Source: Prunus persica (Eukaryota; Streptophyta; Magnoliopsida; Rosales; Rosaceae). From it: DNA of 64,000 nucleotides. Below the pieces are notes generated by a model, which was not told the origin of the DNA, searched no databases, and saw only the letters and a list, made by a program, of their open reading frames with translations. A program made the translations under genes and the position numbers. The stretch is from assembly GCF_000346465.2 (NCBI RefSeq), contig NC_034013.1, positions 8,958,688 to 9,022,687 of the forward strand, in the 5' to 3' direction. Positions 23,711-34,404 of the stretch are shown here, one piece after another (the first letter of the stretch is position 1; every line of letters begins with the position of its first letter).

Positions 23711-23900
23711 AGACACAAACACAAAGCAAGCATCGGGAATGCCAACCACATACATATATGTTTATTACTTGCATCCTATAATTAACACCATGCGCATGTT
23801 AGCCACATCCATGCTTCTATACACATTGCATATATATGGTAAGTCATAAATGCACCCATCCATCCATGCATACATGTATCCATGCATCTGCATGTAACAT
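20560..23900. other. Intergenic stretch upstream of the YABBY gene
   Basis: No gene is supported. Opposed frames at 20825-21074 cover a stretch with two related motifs, CTTTTGCACAGCAA and CTTTTGCACAACAA. An imperfect tandem repeat of about 41 bp (TAGATTCACAGTCTTGTAATTTAA against TAGATTCAAAGTCTCGCAATTTAA) lies at 22771-22850. GA and TC microsatellites occur at 23361-23380 and 23678-23708. The last 1 kb probably contains regulatory sequence of the YABBY gene. Confidence 0.45.
23678..23708 (+). repeat. (TC)n microsatellite upstream of the YABBY gene
   Basis: CT/TC run of 31 bases. Confidence 0.9.
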
Positions 23901-23931
23901 ATGTGATGACATGGTGGGTCATGAAGTGAGC

Positions 23932-23939
23932 TTATAAAC
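23932..23939 (+). promoter_or_regulatory. Candidate TATA box of the YABBY gene
   Basis: TTATAAAC about 375 bases before the start codon, followed by a leader that includes a CT tract (24097-24132) and an A-rich run. This is inference from position and consensus only. Confidence 0.4.
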
Positions 23940-24086
23940 AAGACTGGGGCAAAGGGGGCACCAATAAACAGAGGCAAGAGAATTTATAGGGTTTTTCTCT
24001 GTAACACACCAAAGCCCCTCTCTTATATCTACTAGACCAAATACAGCACCTTGCAGCCTCCCTCTTTCCCCATCTCTATCTCTGTA

Positions 24087-24096
<10 letters not shown>

Positions 24097-24132
<36 letters not shown>
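24097..24132 (+). repeat. (TC)18 microsatellite in the YABBY leader
   Basis: An uninterrupted CT run between the candidate TATA box and the start codon, probably transcribed. Confidence 0.9.
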
Positions 24133-24134
<2 letters not shown>

Positions 24135-24312
24135 TTCTTTCACACACAACTCATATTCAACAGAAGAAAAAAAAAAAAAGCAGATCCAAGGTGGTGGTTA
24201 AGCTGTCATCCGTCAATCAATCAATCAAACCCTCAAGAGACCAATCATCAATCAAAATTCTCAAATTTTTTTTTTTTATAAAAGAAAAGGAAGAATCACA
24301 TCCAAAAAAATC

Positions 24313-26107
24313 ATGTCATCATCCTCTTCTGCTTCAACCTTGTCCCTCGACCACCTCCCTCCTTCCGAGCAGCTTTGCTATGTCCACTGCAACATTTGCG
24401 ACACTGTCCTTGCGGTATATACTCTTTATACTTCTATATTATTTTTGAGTACCCTTTTATCCCAAGTTACTAATTTTTACTTTTATTTTGTTTAATTTGG
24501 TGGAAGAACATATATTTCATGTTTTTGATACATGTTTGATTAAAAAAAATGGTTTAGGTGAGTGTTCCTTGCACAAGTTTGTTCAAGACTGTGACGGTGC
24601 GATGCGGGCACTGCACCAATCTGCTTCCAGTGAACATGCGTGGGCTGCTTCTCCCTTCGCCCAATCAGTTTCATCATCTTGGTCACTCTTTCTTCTCATC
24701 CCCTAATAATTCCCATAATCTTCTGGTACTTCTTGTATTACGCTTAATTTCATTGCTTACCCTTTTGATTGTTTTCTTTTCTTTTGAATATCCATACTTG
24801 CTATATCTTCGCTACGATTAATTGGTTGTGTTTGTAGGAAGAGATACCAAATCCAGCCCCAAACTTTCTGATGAACCAAACTAGCGTGAATGACTTTGCT
24901 GTACGACCAAGAGGAGGAGCTGATGAACTTCCAAGGCCCCCAGCTATTACCAGACGTAAGTGATGAGATTCCTTACACCTTTACTTTCCTTATTATGCGT
25001 GTGTGTGTGTGTGTGTGTGTCCATCCATCGATATCCTAGACCTCCAGTTCAGATTCTATGAAACAATAAGTGCCTAGATATAGCTAGCTTTCTCAAACTG
25101 TCTTTGTCAAGCAAATTCTTCGCTCACTAGCCACCTAGCTGCCCTTAGGTTTCAGTTTTAGTCAAGGAAGAGTATTGATAACAAAGACCATTTCAAAATG
25201 CACGATCTTTTTCAGACCACATGACAAAAACCAGAAAACAAAAACTTGATCTTTTATTGGCCTCCTTGTGGAAAATACCCTCAAGAGGACCTTGGAAAAA
25301 GAGGATTGGTGGGTAAAATAAATAAATTAGCCACTTTGATCATAAACTCTAGAATCCTTGAAATTATGGTCAAGGTCCTTTTATATTTCTGGTGGTGAAG
25401 GAGAGGAACAATCTTAGGTTGAAATTATGCTTCCATTTTAGGGGAAGCTTACAGTAATAGCTAGTAATGTGGTAACTTTGTTTACCCCAACATTTCTTTG
25501 GTAAAAAAAACCTAACAAAATGCAAAACTTCTTTCTTCAGTCTTTTTTAAAACCGGTAAGCTGGGATTTGTTTTAAAGCCTAATTTACTTGACAAGATTG
25601 TTCTAACCCTTCTTTTGAAATCTGTATTTTGAAAGGCAAACATAACATTGTATGCCTTACAAGCTTTTCAGAGTGGTTTCCTGAACACCTATAGTAACCA
25701 TGTTTTTCAAGTTCTTATGATAAGCGACATCATAAAAGGGTAGTGGCCCCCCGGAAATATAGATGGTAAAGATTGGTGGACCACCTTAGATTTAGTGGAA
25801 AACATAGATATCAGATGGATTGATCATTGACAGAGAAAGAGTTGATAATTGATGACAGTACTTGCAAGATAGGGTGTGGGCTAAAATATCAATAAGAACA
25901 TCACTAATTTCACACCGAAATTTTTTATTAAGCTAAATTAATTAAGAAGTGATGAAATTTAACTTTAATGTGTCGCTCTCTGTGCCTGTCTGTTTGTCTG
26001 TGCATGCCATGTCCAGCCCCGGAGAAGAGACAGAGAGTCCCCTCTGCGTACAACCGTTTCATCAAGTGAGTAATCATGTCAACTATATCATTCATCTCTA
26101 TCTCTCT

Positions 26108-26183
<76 letters not shown>

Positions 26184-26794
26184 CACAAATACAAACGCAC
26201 AAAACCTGCATTGTAATGTTTAATTAATGGATTTATAAACTTGCCAAAATTGAAGCAAAACATTTGAATGGTCGATTCATCTGAGTCTGTAAAAATGCAG
26301 GGACGAGATCCAACGCATCAAGTCTGTGAATCCTGATATATCCCATAGAGAGGCCTTCAGTGCAGCTGCTAAGAATGTAAAATATTTTCTTATAGGCTTA
26401 CTTCTTCTTTACCAAATTAGGGTTTTTGCTTTTCGTTATTACTGTGGACTTCTGTCTTGTGGGGTCCTTTGGTATGTGAACCTCTTAATTTTCCTTTCCT
26501 TTTTGTCAGTGGGCCCACTTTCCACACATTCACTTTGGTCTCATGCCTGACCAGACTGTGAAGAAGACAAACGTGCGCCAGCAGGTTATTTACCCCCCTC
26601 CCCTCCCCTCCCCTCCATGCAGTACAATTAACCCTCTTCATCTGATTTTCCAAATTGGCACACAAATTTATATGCTAGATTAATATTTTAATTAATTTCT
26701 TGATCCTTTTGGATTTGTGCAGGAAGGAGAGGATGTTCTGATGAAAGATGGGTTTTTTGCTTCAGCTAATAACGTTCGTGTCTCTCCTTACTAA
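24313..26794 (+). CDS. YAB1: YABBY transcription factor, FIL/YAB3 (YAB1) clade
   Basis: Seven exons join in frame: 24313-24414, 24558-24725, 24838-24955, 26017-26065, 26301-26376, 26510-26584, 26723-26794, giving 219 residues. The N-terminal C2C2 zinc finger is intact: Cys26 and Cys29 (CNIC), then Cys50 and Cys53 (CGHC) with 20 residues between the pairs. The HMG-like YABBY domain spans about residues 129-184 ([17 protein letters not shown], then [20 protein letters not shown]). The C-terminal end VSPY and the segment [21 protein letters not shown] match the FIL/YAB3 group and not CRC, INO, YAB2 or YAB5. FIL-type proteins are nuclear and specify abaxial identity in leaves and floral organs. 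The seven-exon layout is the family's usual one. Microsatellites sit in the leader and in introns 3 and 4. Clade assignment is strong; one-to-one orthology with FIL or YAB3 is not decided. Confidence 0.95.
24999..25020 (+). repeat. (GT)11 microsatellite in YABBY intron 3
   Basis: Perfect GT run within the largest intron (24956-26016). Confidence 0.9.
26114..26179 (+). repeat. (CT)33 microsatellite in YABBY intron 4
   Basis: 66 bases of uninterrupted CT in a 235-bp intron. It is the longest dinucleotide run in the window. Frames that cross it are low-complexity artefacts. Confidence 0.95.
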
Positions 26795-29700
26795 GTGAGA
26801 GCTGCAAGCTGCAAGCTGCTGCAGCTTTGATGTGTTTGTTCTGGTGGTGGAAGAAACGCAGAATTGTGATGATGCCTAAAGTCTAAAATTAATTTCTTCA
26901 CAACGGCCTTATGTTGATAACTATTTAGATGTAGGCTTAAGATTTTAATATCTACAGTCTGGTTAAAAGAAAAACCCTTGTATTTTGAAGACTTTATTAT
27001 CCTTTAATTATTATGTTATGGTAATATATAGCTCACCAGTGTTGCTAGATGCGGCCAATCAACTATTTCTCCATGCATATCTTGTTGATTTAAATGTGTT
27101 TTTTTGGCTTTGCATACTTGTTTCTTTCTTTGATCTGTGCTATCATGTCACACACACAGAAATTAGCAAGAGCCCTAATAGTTTCTTTTACTTTTTTTAC
27201 TGAATCCATCTTTGTCTTTATCTCATAATCTATCTGCATATGCAATTGTGCATGTATGCTGCTTCTTGGCAATCCCATAAAAATATAAATAATGTCTTCT
27301 GTGTAGAAATTTGTTTTACATCATGTCATGTAAAGCATGTTTTGTGCGAACAAAATTTTTTTGATGTACTGAAATGATTTGTTCTCCATATTCTCAGCAA
27401 GAGTATGCCTAAGTCAAGCTCATGTTTTTTTTCTTATTTAAAAAAAAGGATAACTTCATTGACTAAGCCAAAATCAGGATACAACATAAGAAATCCTAAT
27501 GGCCGTAGGAGCAAAATGTGGCCGCATTAAAACATTGTCATAAAAAAATCCCAGTGGAGAAAAATCCGGTCAAGAAAAAGTAATACCACCACTCCTCCCC
27601 AATACAAATTCATGTTAAACTAACTTATCACAAAATATCATAATTCACTAGTTTCAGTCAAAACAAAGAAATTCTCAATGTTGATTAATTAAGAACATTA
27701 ATCTTATTTATGCTATTTTAACCATGACAGTTCTCAGCCAAAAAACAAAGGACCATGTAAAGGTGTGGTGCTGTGTTTCTACAAACGTTATTTTGTTTTA
27801 CATATGAAGAACCAGAAATTGCAGGATTTTTCATTGGATTTATCGCCTTAGGTGTTCAAATAAAAGAAAGGGCAAAAATAAAAATAAAAATGGCTGAATG
27901 ATTGTCTCCTTATGTTTTTGCCTCATTATTTTGCAATCATTTAAGATTGTGGACATGCATTTTGGCCCCTAGCTCCATCGGATCGGGCAATGTAGGTAAT
28001 TAAACAGTAACCCTAATGCCAATCGTACCTTCACACATTAAAATGTGGCCACGCGGCTGAATGGTGTTCACCACATGAATGCTTAGCTTGGCAATGGAGA
28101 ATTTACTCAACACATTTATAGAAGTGGACAAACGAATATTGAATGCAACTTGATGTAAGTTAAGGTCAACCCAATTTGTCTAGAGGTTGCTAGAACAAAT
28201 TGAACAATCGTATTTGTGGACCACATAACAGAAAGTGTGATTTGAAGCTAGACTAGTTTATGTTAGTGCTAGGTTGGCTATTATGGCTGAGATCAGCTTG
28301 ATAATGACTCGATGCAATCAAAGCTAAAGGTAAACAATTCATGACTGTATTGTAGGCGTTATAGTGTTCTCTTGTACGTATCACACTAGTCAAGTTTACC
28401 AAATTTATCTTTTTGTATGATTAGTCATTATTTGGTTTTCACGTGTTATTGCCACATCATTGTTTTACTCATGTGAGCTTTAACCTCTGCTAGTTGTAGC
28501 CTCTCTTACATAACTGTTTTTGTTCTATTACGGCTCCAATGATTAGCCGCCAAGTGTATAAATTTCCGACCTATCTCTTTTAGCTAAAAGGTTGTTTACT
28601 CTACTGAGTCGTGACTTCACTGATTCTGAATTTTTGAGAGTGTATTTCGCTCTGCATTTCTGCTCTGTGAGGTCATTTTTTTCGAAATTGGATTTTCATA
28701 TGGTTTTTGAAATTTGCTTTCGTTTTTTTAAAAAATATGGATCTAGCACAACACATCTTTCACTCATATAGTTTCTAGGTTAGATTCTTGATTGGTTTAT
28801 TCAAGAATATGATATCTTGAAGGAATCGGTCAAGTTCATTTTTGAATCTACATTTATCTCTTCGAAGTTGAATTTGAGTGGAGCATATGGTTCCATGGAG
28901 TGAAGAGCTGATGTTGAAGATTCCATTTCCATAAAGACTAGCTACTAGCGTTGCTGCGCTGAGCATGAAGATTACTTTATTATGTAGAGCTGCTTCCTAA
29001 ATAGATTTAGGAATCCTTCAGCTAGTTGTATTGTTCTCTATAAGAATCTTTCATGTTTAGTGAATTTCTTGGTCAAATGATGACACCACACCCCCAACAC
29101 CACCCCACCCCACCCCCCAACTTTTCCGAGTGGTGGGTTCCTAAGTGAACATTTTCTAGTGTGGGGGTCATCATTTTGACTAGGCAATCCACTAAGCTTA
29201 AGAAGATTCTTACAAAGATCAACCCAACAAGCTTAAAATTTCCTAGATATAGTTAAGGAAGCAATTATACCTTTGTAAAATATTCTAACTAAGCTCGGCA
29301 ACATTATCAATTGGTCTTCATGGAAATGAAAGCTTCACAACAACTCTTCGCTCTATGGTGCAAGTAGATCTCTCAACAAGAACCTCAGTATATGATTTGT
29401 AGATTAAATGCAGTTGAATTGATTTCTTCAAGATATTATAATATTGAAGAAACCAAACTTGAATCGGAACCTAGAACTAAACGTATGAATGATATGCAAA
29501 ACTAGATTCAGATTTATGAAAAACATAAGCAAATTTCAAACACCACAATTGAAATCTCATTTCAAAACCATGACCTCTCACTCAAAAATTTAGAGCAAGC
29601 AAATAACCCTAAAAATTGAAAGGGTGAGAAGTAACTCCGAAAATGCATTAGCCACCATTTTTGTTAAAATTAGCAGACCATAAATCCATGGAGCAAAGAG

Positions 29701-29989
29701 TGAGGCGGCAGTAACACGTGAGAACAAGAGTGATGTGGTAAGAACACCTACAACTGGCAATGAGCTAGGCTCACGTGACAACGAGAGTGAGGTGACGATA
29801 ACATGTGATCAAAACTATGCAAAGGATGATTAGTGATATGCACTAGTCATACAGAAGGAAATCATTTTAATTTGACAAGGCTGCGCAATTTAAAACACCA
29901 CAAATCTCAATGTTTTTAATGAGATTGCCTAGTTAACCATACTAGGCAACTAAGTATAAACACACAAATGCAATGCAATAGTCATGAAT
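26795..29989. other. Intergenic stretch after the YABBY gene
   Basis: The 3' UTR probably ends near 27.0 kb. A segment at 27436-27600 (TTCATTGACTAAGCC and following) looks like the 3' part of a degraded retroelement, but no domain is left. A C-rich run is at 29086-29120. No gene is supported. Confidence 0.4.
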
Positions 29990-30089
29990 GATTTATCTTT
30001 AATGATCACTAATTGCACATGTGCCATGTTGAACTCTGTGATTTATCTTTAATGATCATTGATTGCACCTGTGCCATGTTGAACTCTGA
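29990..30089 (+). repeat. 50-bp tandem duplication
   Basis: Two adjacent 50-base units starting GATTTATCTTTAATGATCA, with only a few differences, at 29990-30039 and 30040-30089. Confidence 0.85.
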
Positions 30090-30555
30090 ACTCAGCTGAA
30101 ACAACCATTCTAAAACTAGCTAATTGAGCTTTTAGGTTCATAAGAAATTACATTCAAGATTAGAAGTTTGGCAAGAAAAGATAAAAACATAGCTAAACAA
30201 AATCCTAACATCTACCAAGATGATAATAATTAAAATACTACGTCAATTTAATAAACCTTTATTTTGTTCAACATCATATATCAAACCTCAATGAAAAACT
30301 TTTGAAGGTGTTGGGGTCTTTTTGTTGAGAGCTACAATGGGCTTGTTGGACTACTGCGAAGTAGATTGAGCTCTCTTGAGTCCCTGTTTGAGTTCTCGGC
30401 ATCAAGCCCCAAAACACCCCGAAAGAGTTGATACCTTATAGAGTGCTTTGGTCTTCTTTAATGGATCTTCAATACATTGAAAGTTTTGATGAGAAGGATA
30501 CATCAGCTACTGTGAAGCTATTGCTTGATGATAGAGGTGGAGCAGACGCTAGAAG

Positions 30556-32477
30556 TGACAGGACCCGACCCAAATTCTACTTTGGAATCTGAGCCGAACC
30601 CTGTGCGTGTCCGACACCTGGCGAGTGTCGGGCACAAATGACCTAATTGCCCTTCTTTTCAAAACTTAACTTTATTTTAGGTTTGACTTTTGCCAAAAAT
30701 TCTGCAGAGTTTTCCTTGTAAATGGAACATTCTCAAAATTTACACCTGTCAACAAGCATTTAAATATGTACACCAACTGCCAGTATACATATATAAATAC
30801 GTTCCAATACTTAAATACGTCCTAGGGCAATATTAGAGCAACTATACAGATCAATTTACAAGGAAGGTAACAACTTGTGAACCAAGAACCCTACATCAAA
30901 CTAAGATAGTGCAGGAAGCGGAAACTACCATGTGGTGGCTCACGGATGCACGTCTACTGCCTGGGGGAGCAAAACATTGAAAATGTGAGTGGACCAAAAA
31001 TAAAGTTTAGAAAATACATAAGAACATACTAACCCCACTGTAAAAACAGTTATGCAAAACTAAATTATCCTCTTCATTATATTCGTACTGAAATAAATGC
31101 ATTAATATATTTATATACATATATGCCAATCATTCTCATGGTCGATAAAACTCTCTTAAAAGCATCGAAATCAATTTAAAACTACCACCTAGGTGTACCG
31201 CTTTATTTCCGTCAATTCCTGATATCCGTCAATTCCTAATATCCGTCAATTCTTCGTGTCACAATTTGTGACATGTCCTCGCAGGTCTCGGTAATTCAAG
31301 GTCGACCCGAGCCGCAATCTAGCAGGATTCAGGAGACCTTTAGTCAACCTGACCCGCAATCCTCGCTCCCAAGGTCCAAGCGTCCCCGAACTTCGTGGGG
31401 CAACTGTCAAGCACGTTGACTATACCAAAGGCAACAATTTTATTCCGAAGGCAACATTTATTCCGAGGAAACTTTTATTCCAAAGGCAACATCTTTATAT
31501 ATGGGTACCTAAGGTGGCTTAAGAAAATATAAAATTTCTGAAAGATCTTATGAATAACTGCATTTCTGTTAAATCTAGAACTCTGCTGCTATTTATCTGA
31601 TATTTAGCTAGAATTTCCTTTTCCTATATCCTTAAAGGATATCCTACTCAGCAACATATAAATTAAAATATGTAAAAGCACATATCAAATCATGAAAGCA
31701 CTAATCTTCGAATAAAACTTATTCAAGACCAAATAATGGAATTGAATTGCATAAATCATTTATAAAACAAAAAGTCCACTCACTCCAGGTTCGAGCTAGC
31801 TGGACCTCTTGAAGATCCCTCCTGCGGGTCTGCCTGGCCCCGGGTGCCTTGGGTCGACGATCAATTCCACCTCTAAAACCCTTGAACGAAGCTTTTTGTC
31901 ACTTGAAAACCTGAGCTGTGGCGGTTGGAATCCACCGAAAAAGACCCCCAAATTTACTATTTTGAAACAGCCCATTTTTGGGCTCACTTTGGCTCGAATT
32001 TTGGCTTTAATTTCCTTAGATTTGGAGCTGCAAATTGGTATAGATGTGTAGAGGAGAGAGAGATGAAGAGAATGGATCCAAAATCGTGGTCGTAGGCAGC
32101 CAGATGTGGCCAGAATCTTCGTCGGAAGCCACGGAGGTCGTGGCTGGCCTGAACAAAGAGGAAAGAGAAAGAGGTCTGTTAGCGTGAGAGCAGAGAAAGA
32201 GGTTTCAGGTTTAAAAAAAAATCTGACTTAGTAAAAATTACGATTATGCCGCTGAGCTTCTTTTGATCGTCATTTCTTCGTTACAACTTCGATTTGAGTT
32301 CACTGCATGTATACGGACTTGTATCACCGTGCTCTACGCAACGGTCCAACTAAAATGTCCAAATTCCTCCCCGAACAAAAAGTCAACTTTTTATCTAATA
32401 AAATATTCTAGGGGCAAAATAGTCTTTTCTCATAATAAATTAATAATTAAAAATTAATTAAGGATCGGGTTATTACA
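30556..32477. mobile_element. LTR-like unit nested in the outer LTR
   Basis: Starts TGACAGGACCCGACCC and ends GGATCGGGTTATTACA, i.e. TG...CA with partly inverted ends (the right end reads TGTAATAACCCGATCC on the other strand). GACCCGACC-type ends are common in plant Ty3/gypsy LTRs. Flanks are AGAAG (30551-30555) and TGAAG (32478-32482). Internal short repeats include three copies of TCCGTCAATTC (31211-31255) and three of TTATTCC-AAGGCAAC-type (31440-31490). No protein domain is seen. Confidence 0.45.
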
Positions 32478-32659
32478 TGAAGGGTTTGCCTGAAACAAAG
32501 TGGAATAGGTGTTCCAGCAGTTGCTACTTGTTTGATTAGGCTTCTGATAGCTTAACGAATGCTTGGTCGCGCCTTTGGATTTCTCACCAAAAAGGTGATG
32601 CCCATACTTTCAACTTAGCTTTAGAAGGTAAATGTTTTAGATCTGGAATAAGGTTTTTG

Positions 32660-32661
<2 letters not shown>

Positions 32662-32699
<38 letters not shown>
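32662..32699 (+). repeat. (GA)19 microsatellite
   Basis: Perfect GA run inside the outer LTR-like element. Confidence 0.9.
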
Positions 32700-32704
<5 letters not shown>

Positions 32705-32974
32705 AAAGAAAGATATATGATATATATATATATAATTAATGAGAAAATGGAAGAATCAGAGCTTGAATCTGGTGTTTCCAGTAGTGGGAGAGTATGCTTG
32801 CCTATTTGCTTGAGTTCAAGAACCAAGCCTCAAGAGCGCTTCGAAAAGCTCGTGGAGCCTTAGGAAGCACTTTGGTTCCTCTCACCAACAAGATAGACAA
32901 TTGTTACAGATCAATATTATGGCTTGGCATGAGAAGATTGTGGCATGGTAGCTGAGCCTTCATGAGTTCAACAT

Positions 32975-32975
<1 letters not shown>

Positions 32976-33010
<35 letters not shown>
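32976..33010 (+). repeat. (AG)17 microsatellite
   Basis: Second GA/AG run in the outer LTR-like element. Confidence 0.9.
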
Positions 33011-33015
<5 letters not shown>

Positions 33016-33521
33016 AAACAAAGGTTCATAGCAAGGGGAGAGGGAGATTTGGGAAGGTTTGATAAGGGAAAAGAGGAATGGTGGCTTGAGAAGATTCTTC
33101 CAGCCGCTTGACAAAAGCTTTGTCGCATTCAGGATGGTTTTCCAGAAGAAGGGAGAACATGGCTTGGAATTGAAGGTTCCAACAGTTAGTGAGGATGCTT
33201 GCTCTCTCTGGATGTCCCCATTTGCTAGGTAGGAGATTCCCCCTTTTATAAGTGCTGGAAGCTCTAATTTTACCAAGTTATGCTCTCCATTTTCCTTCAC
33301 TCTCTTCCATTCAATCCTATTTAGTGAAACCTCTCCAATCCAAGCGCATAGGGACAGAGCCTTCTGGGTTCCAAGATTTTCCTGTGGCTGGACTCCTTCG
33401 TTTTGGGTGAGGCATCTCATGCTTTCTCCCTGGTTTTTCTTGCCAAAGCTTGCTAAGGAAGGAAATGGGTAAGATTGCTGGTCTAAAGGGTGTTTCATTT
33501 CTAGCCACATGTGCATATTGG

Positions 33522-33597
33522 TTTGTCTTGGTTTTGATAAGGTGCTGGGAGCAGCCTGTGTGCACGTGGGTTTGCCTTGGTTTTGACAAGGTGCTGG
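33522..33597 (+). repeat. Short direct duplication, 49-bp period
   Basis: TTTGTCTTGGTTTTGATAAG at 33522 recurs as TTTGCCTTGGTTTTGACAAG at 33571, each followed by GTGCTGG. Confidence 0.8.
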
Positions 33598-34396
33598 ATA
33601 TTTTGACTGATGTGGGATATTTCCAAGTGTTGTGGGCTATGGCTATTGGATATTTTCTAAGGTGTTGGTTCATTTTTTCTATCGTATGTTTACCCATATG
33701 TTTGGGCTCAAGAAATGGCCCTGAGTTTTGGTGCTCCCAAGCAGCCCAAAACTTCAACTCCTCGGTCCATCAATGGGCCTCATGAACATTCGTGACCATC
33801 CATAGCACAACCCCCTCAGCAAGCCATATGCATTCACGTGGCTTGGGCCCACTTAAGCTTGTAGCGTAGCTTGGTGCCAAAATAAAGGATTTTCCCTTGG
33901 TGTTGCACGTTGCTTGGCATGTTTGTGCTCGAGCTTTCTCGTATTGCAGTGGGCTATAGTCGGGCTAAATGATGCTTGAAGAATAGTAAGCATGGGTTCA
34001 TAGAACCAGTACATTTTATAGGCTCGTTACGACCTCTTTGCATGGCAGGTTGCATGTTTGCTTGGCGTGGCATGTGGATCATAACTTGTGCAATCGTGTA
34101 CGACAAATTCTTGCATACCCAAGTCAAGCTTCTTTCCCGATTAAGTGTTGTATTGAGCTAGAAATATATTTGGGCCCAGCCTTGGATTTTTTAGGCCTCA
34201 ACAGACGGCACAACATACGAATATGGAGGCGAAAATTACCTAGTTGAGATACATTTGAACTCACTCAATAAATGTATTAACGCAATCTTTTCCACACACC
34301 CAAATCAAATGAAATCAAATGTGTAAATGAAGGTAACGTCAGTCATATAGTCTTCATTCACATCATTAATACATATAATGCTTTTTCTAAGTAACT

Positions 34397-34404
34397 ATTA
34401 CACA
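34397..34404. repeat. Target duplication of the inflated hAT-like element, left
   Basis: ATTACACA; the right copy at 37488-37495 is GTTACACA (7 of 8 identical). Confidence 0.7.

Larger units (their letters stand above)
30309..34203. mobile_element. Probable solo LTR, split by a nested element
   Basis: The outer boundaries read TGTTGGGG at 30309 and CCTCAACA at 34203, a TG...CA pair with short inverted ends. The flanks GAAGG (30304-30308) and GACGG (34204-34208) make a 5-bp target duplication with one mismatch. Without the nested unit (30556-32477) its length is about 1.97 kb. It contains GA microsatellites and a 49-bp-period duplication (33522-33597) but no gag or pol. This reading rests on ends and flanks only. 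Confidence 0.45.

Noticed and set aside
23919..24149. Frames of alternating Arg-Glu or Ser-Leu residues here and at 25928-26263, 32584-32863, 56748-57110
   Set aside because: They are translations of GA/CT microsatellites.
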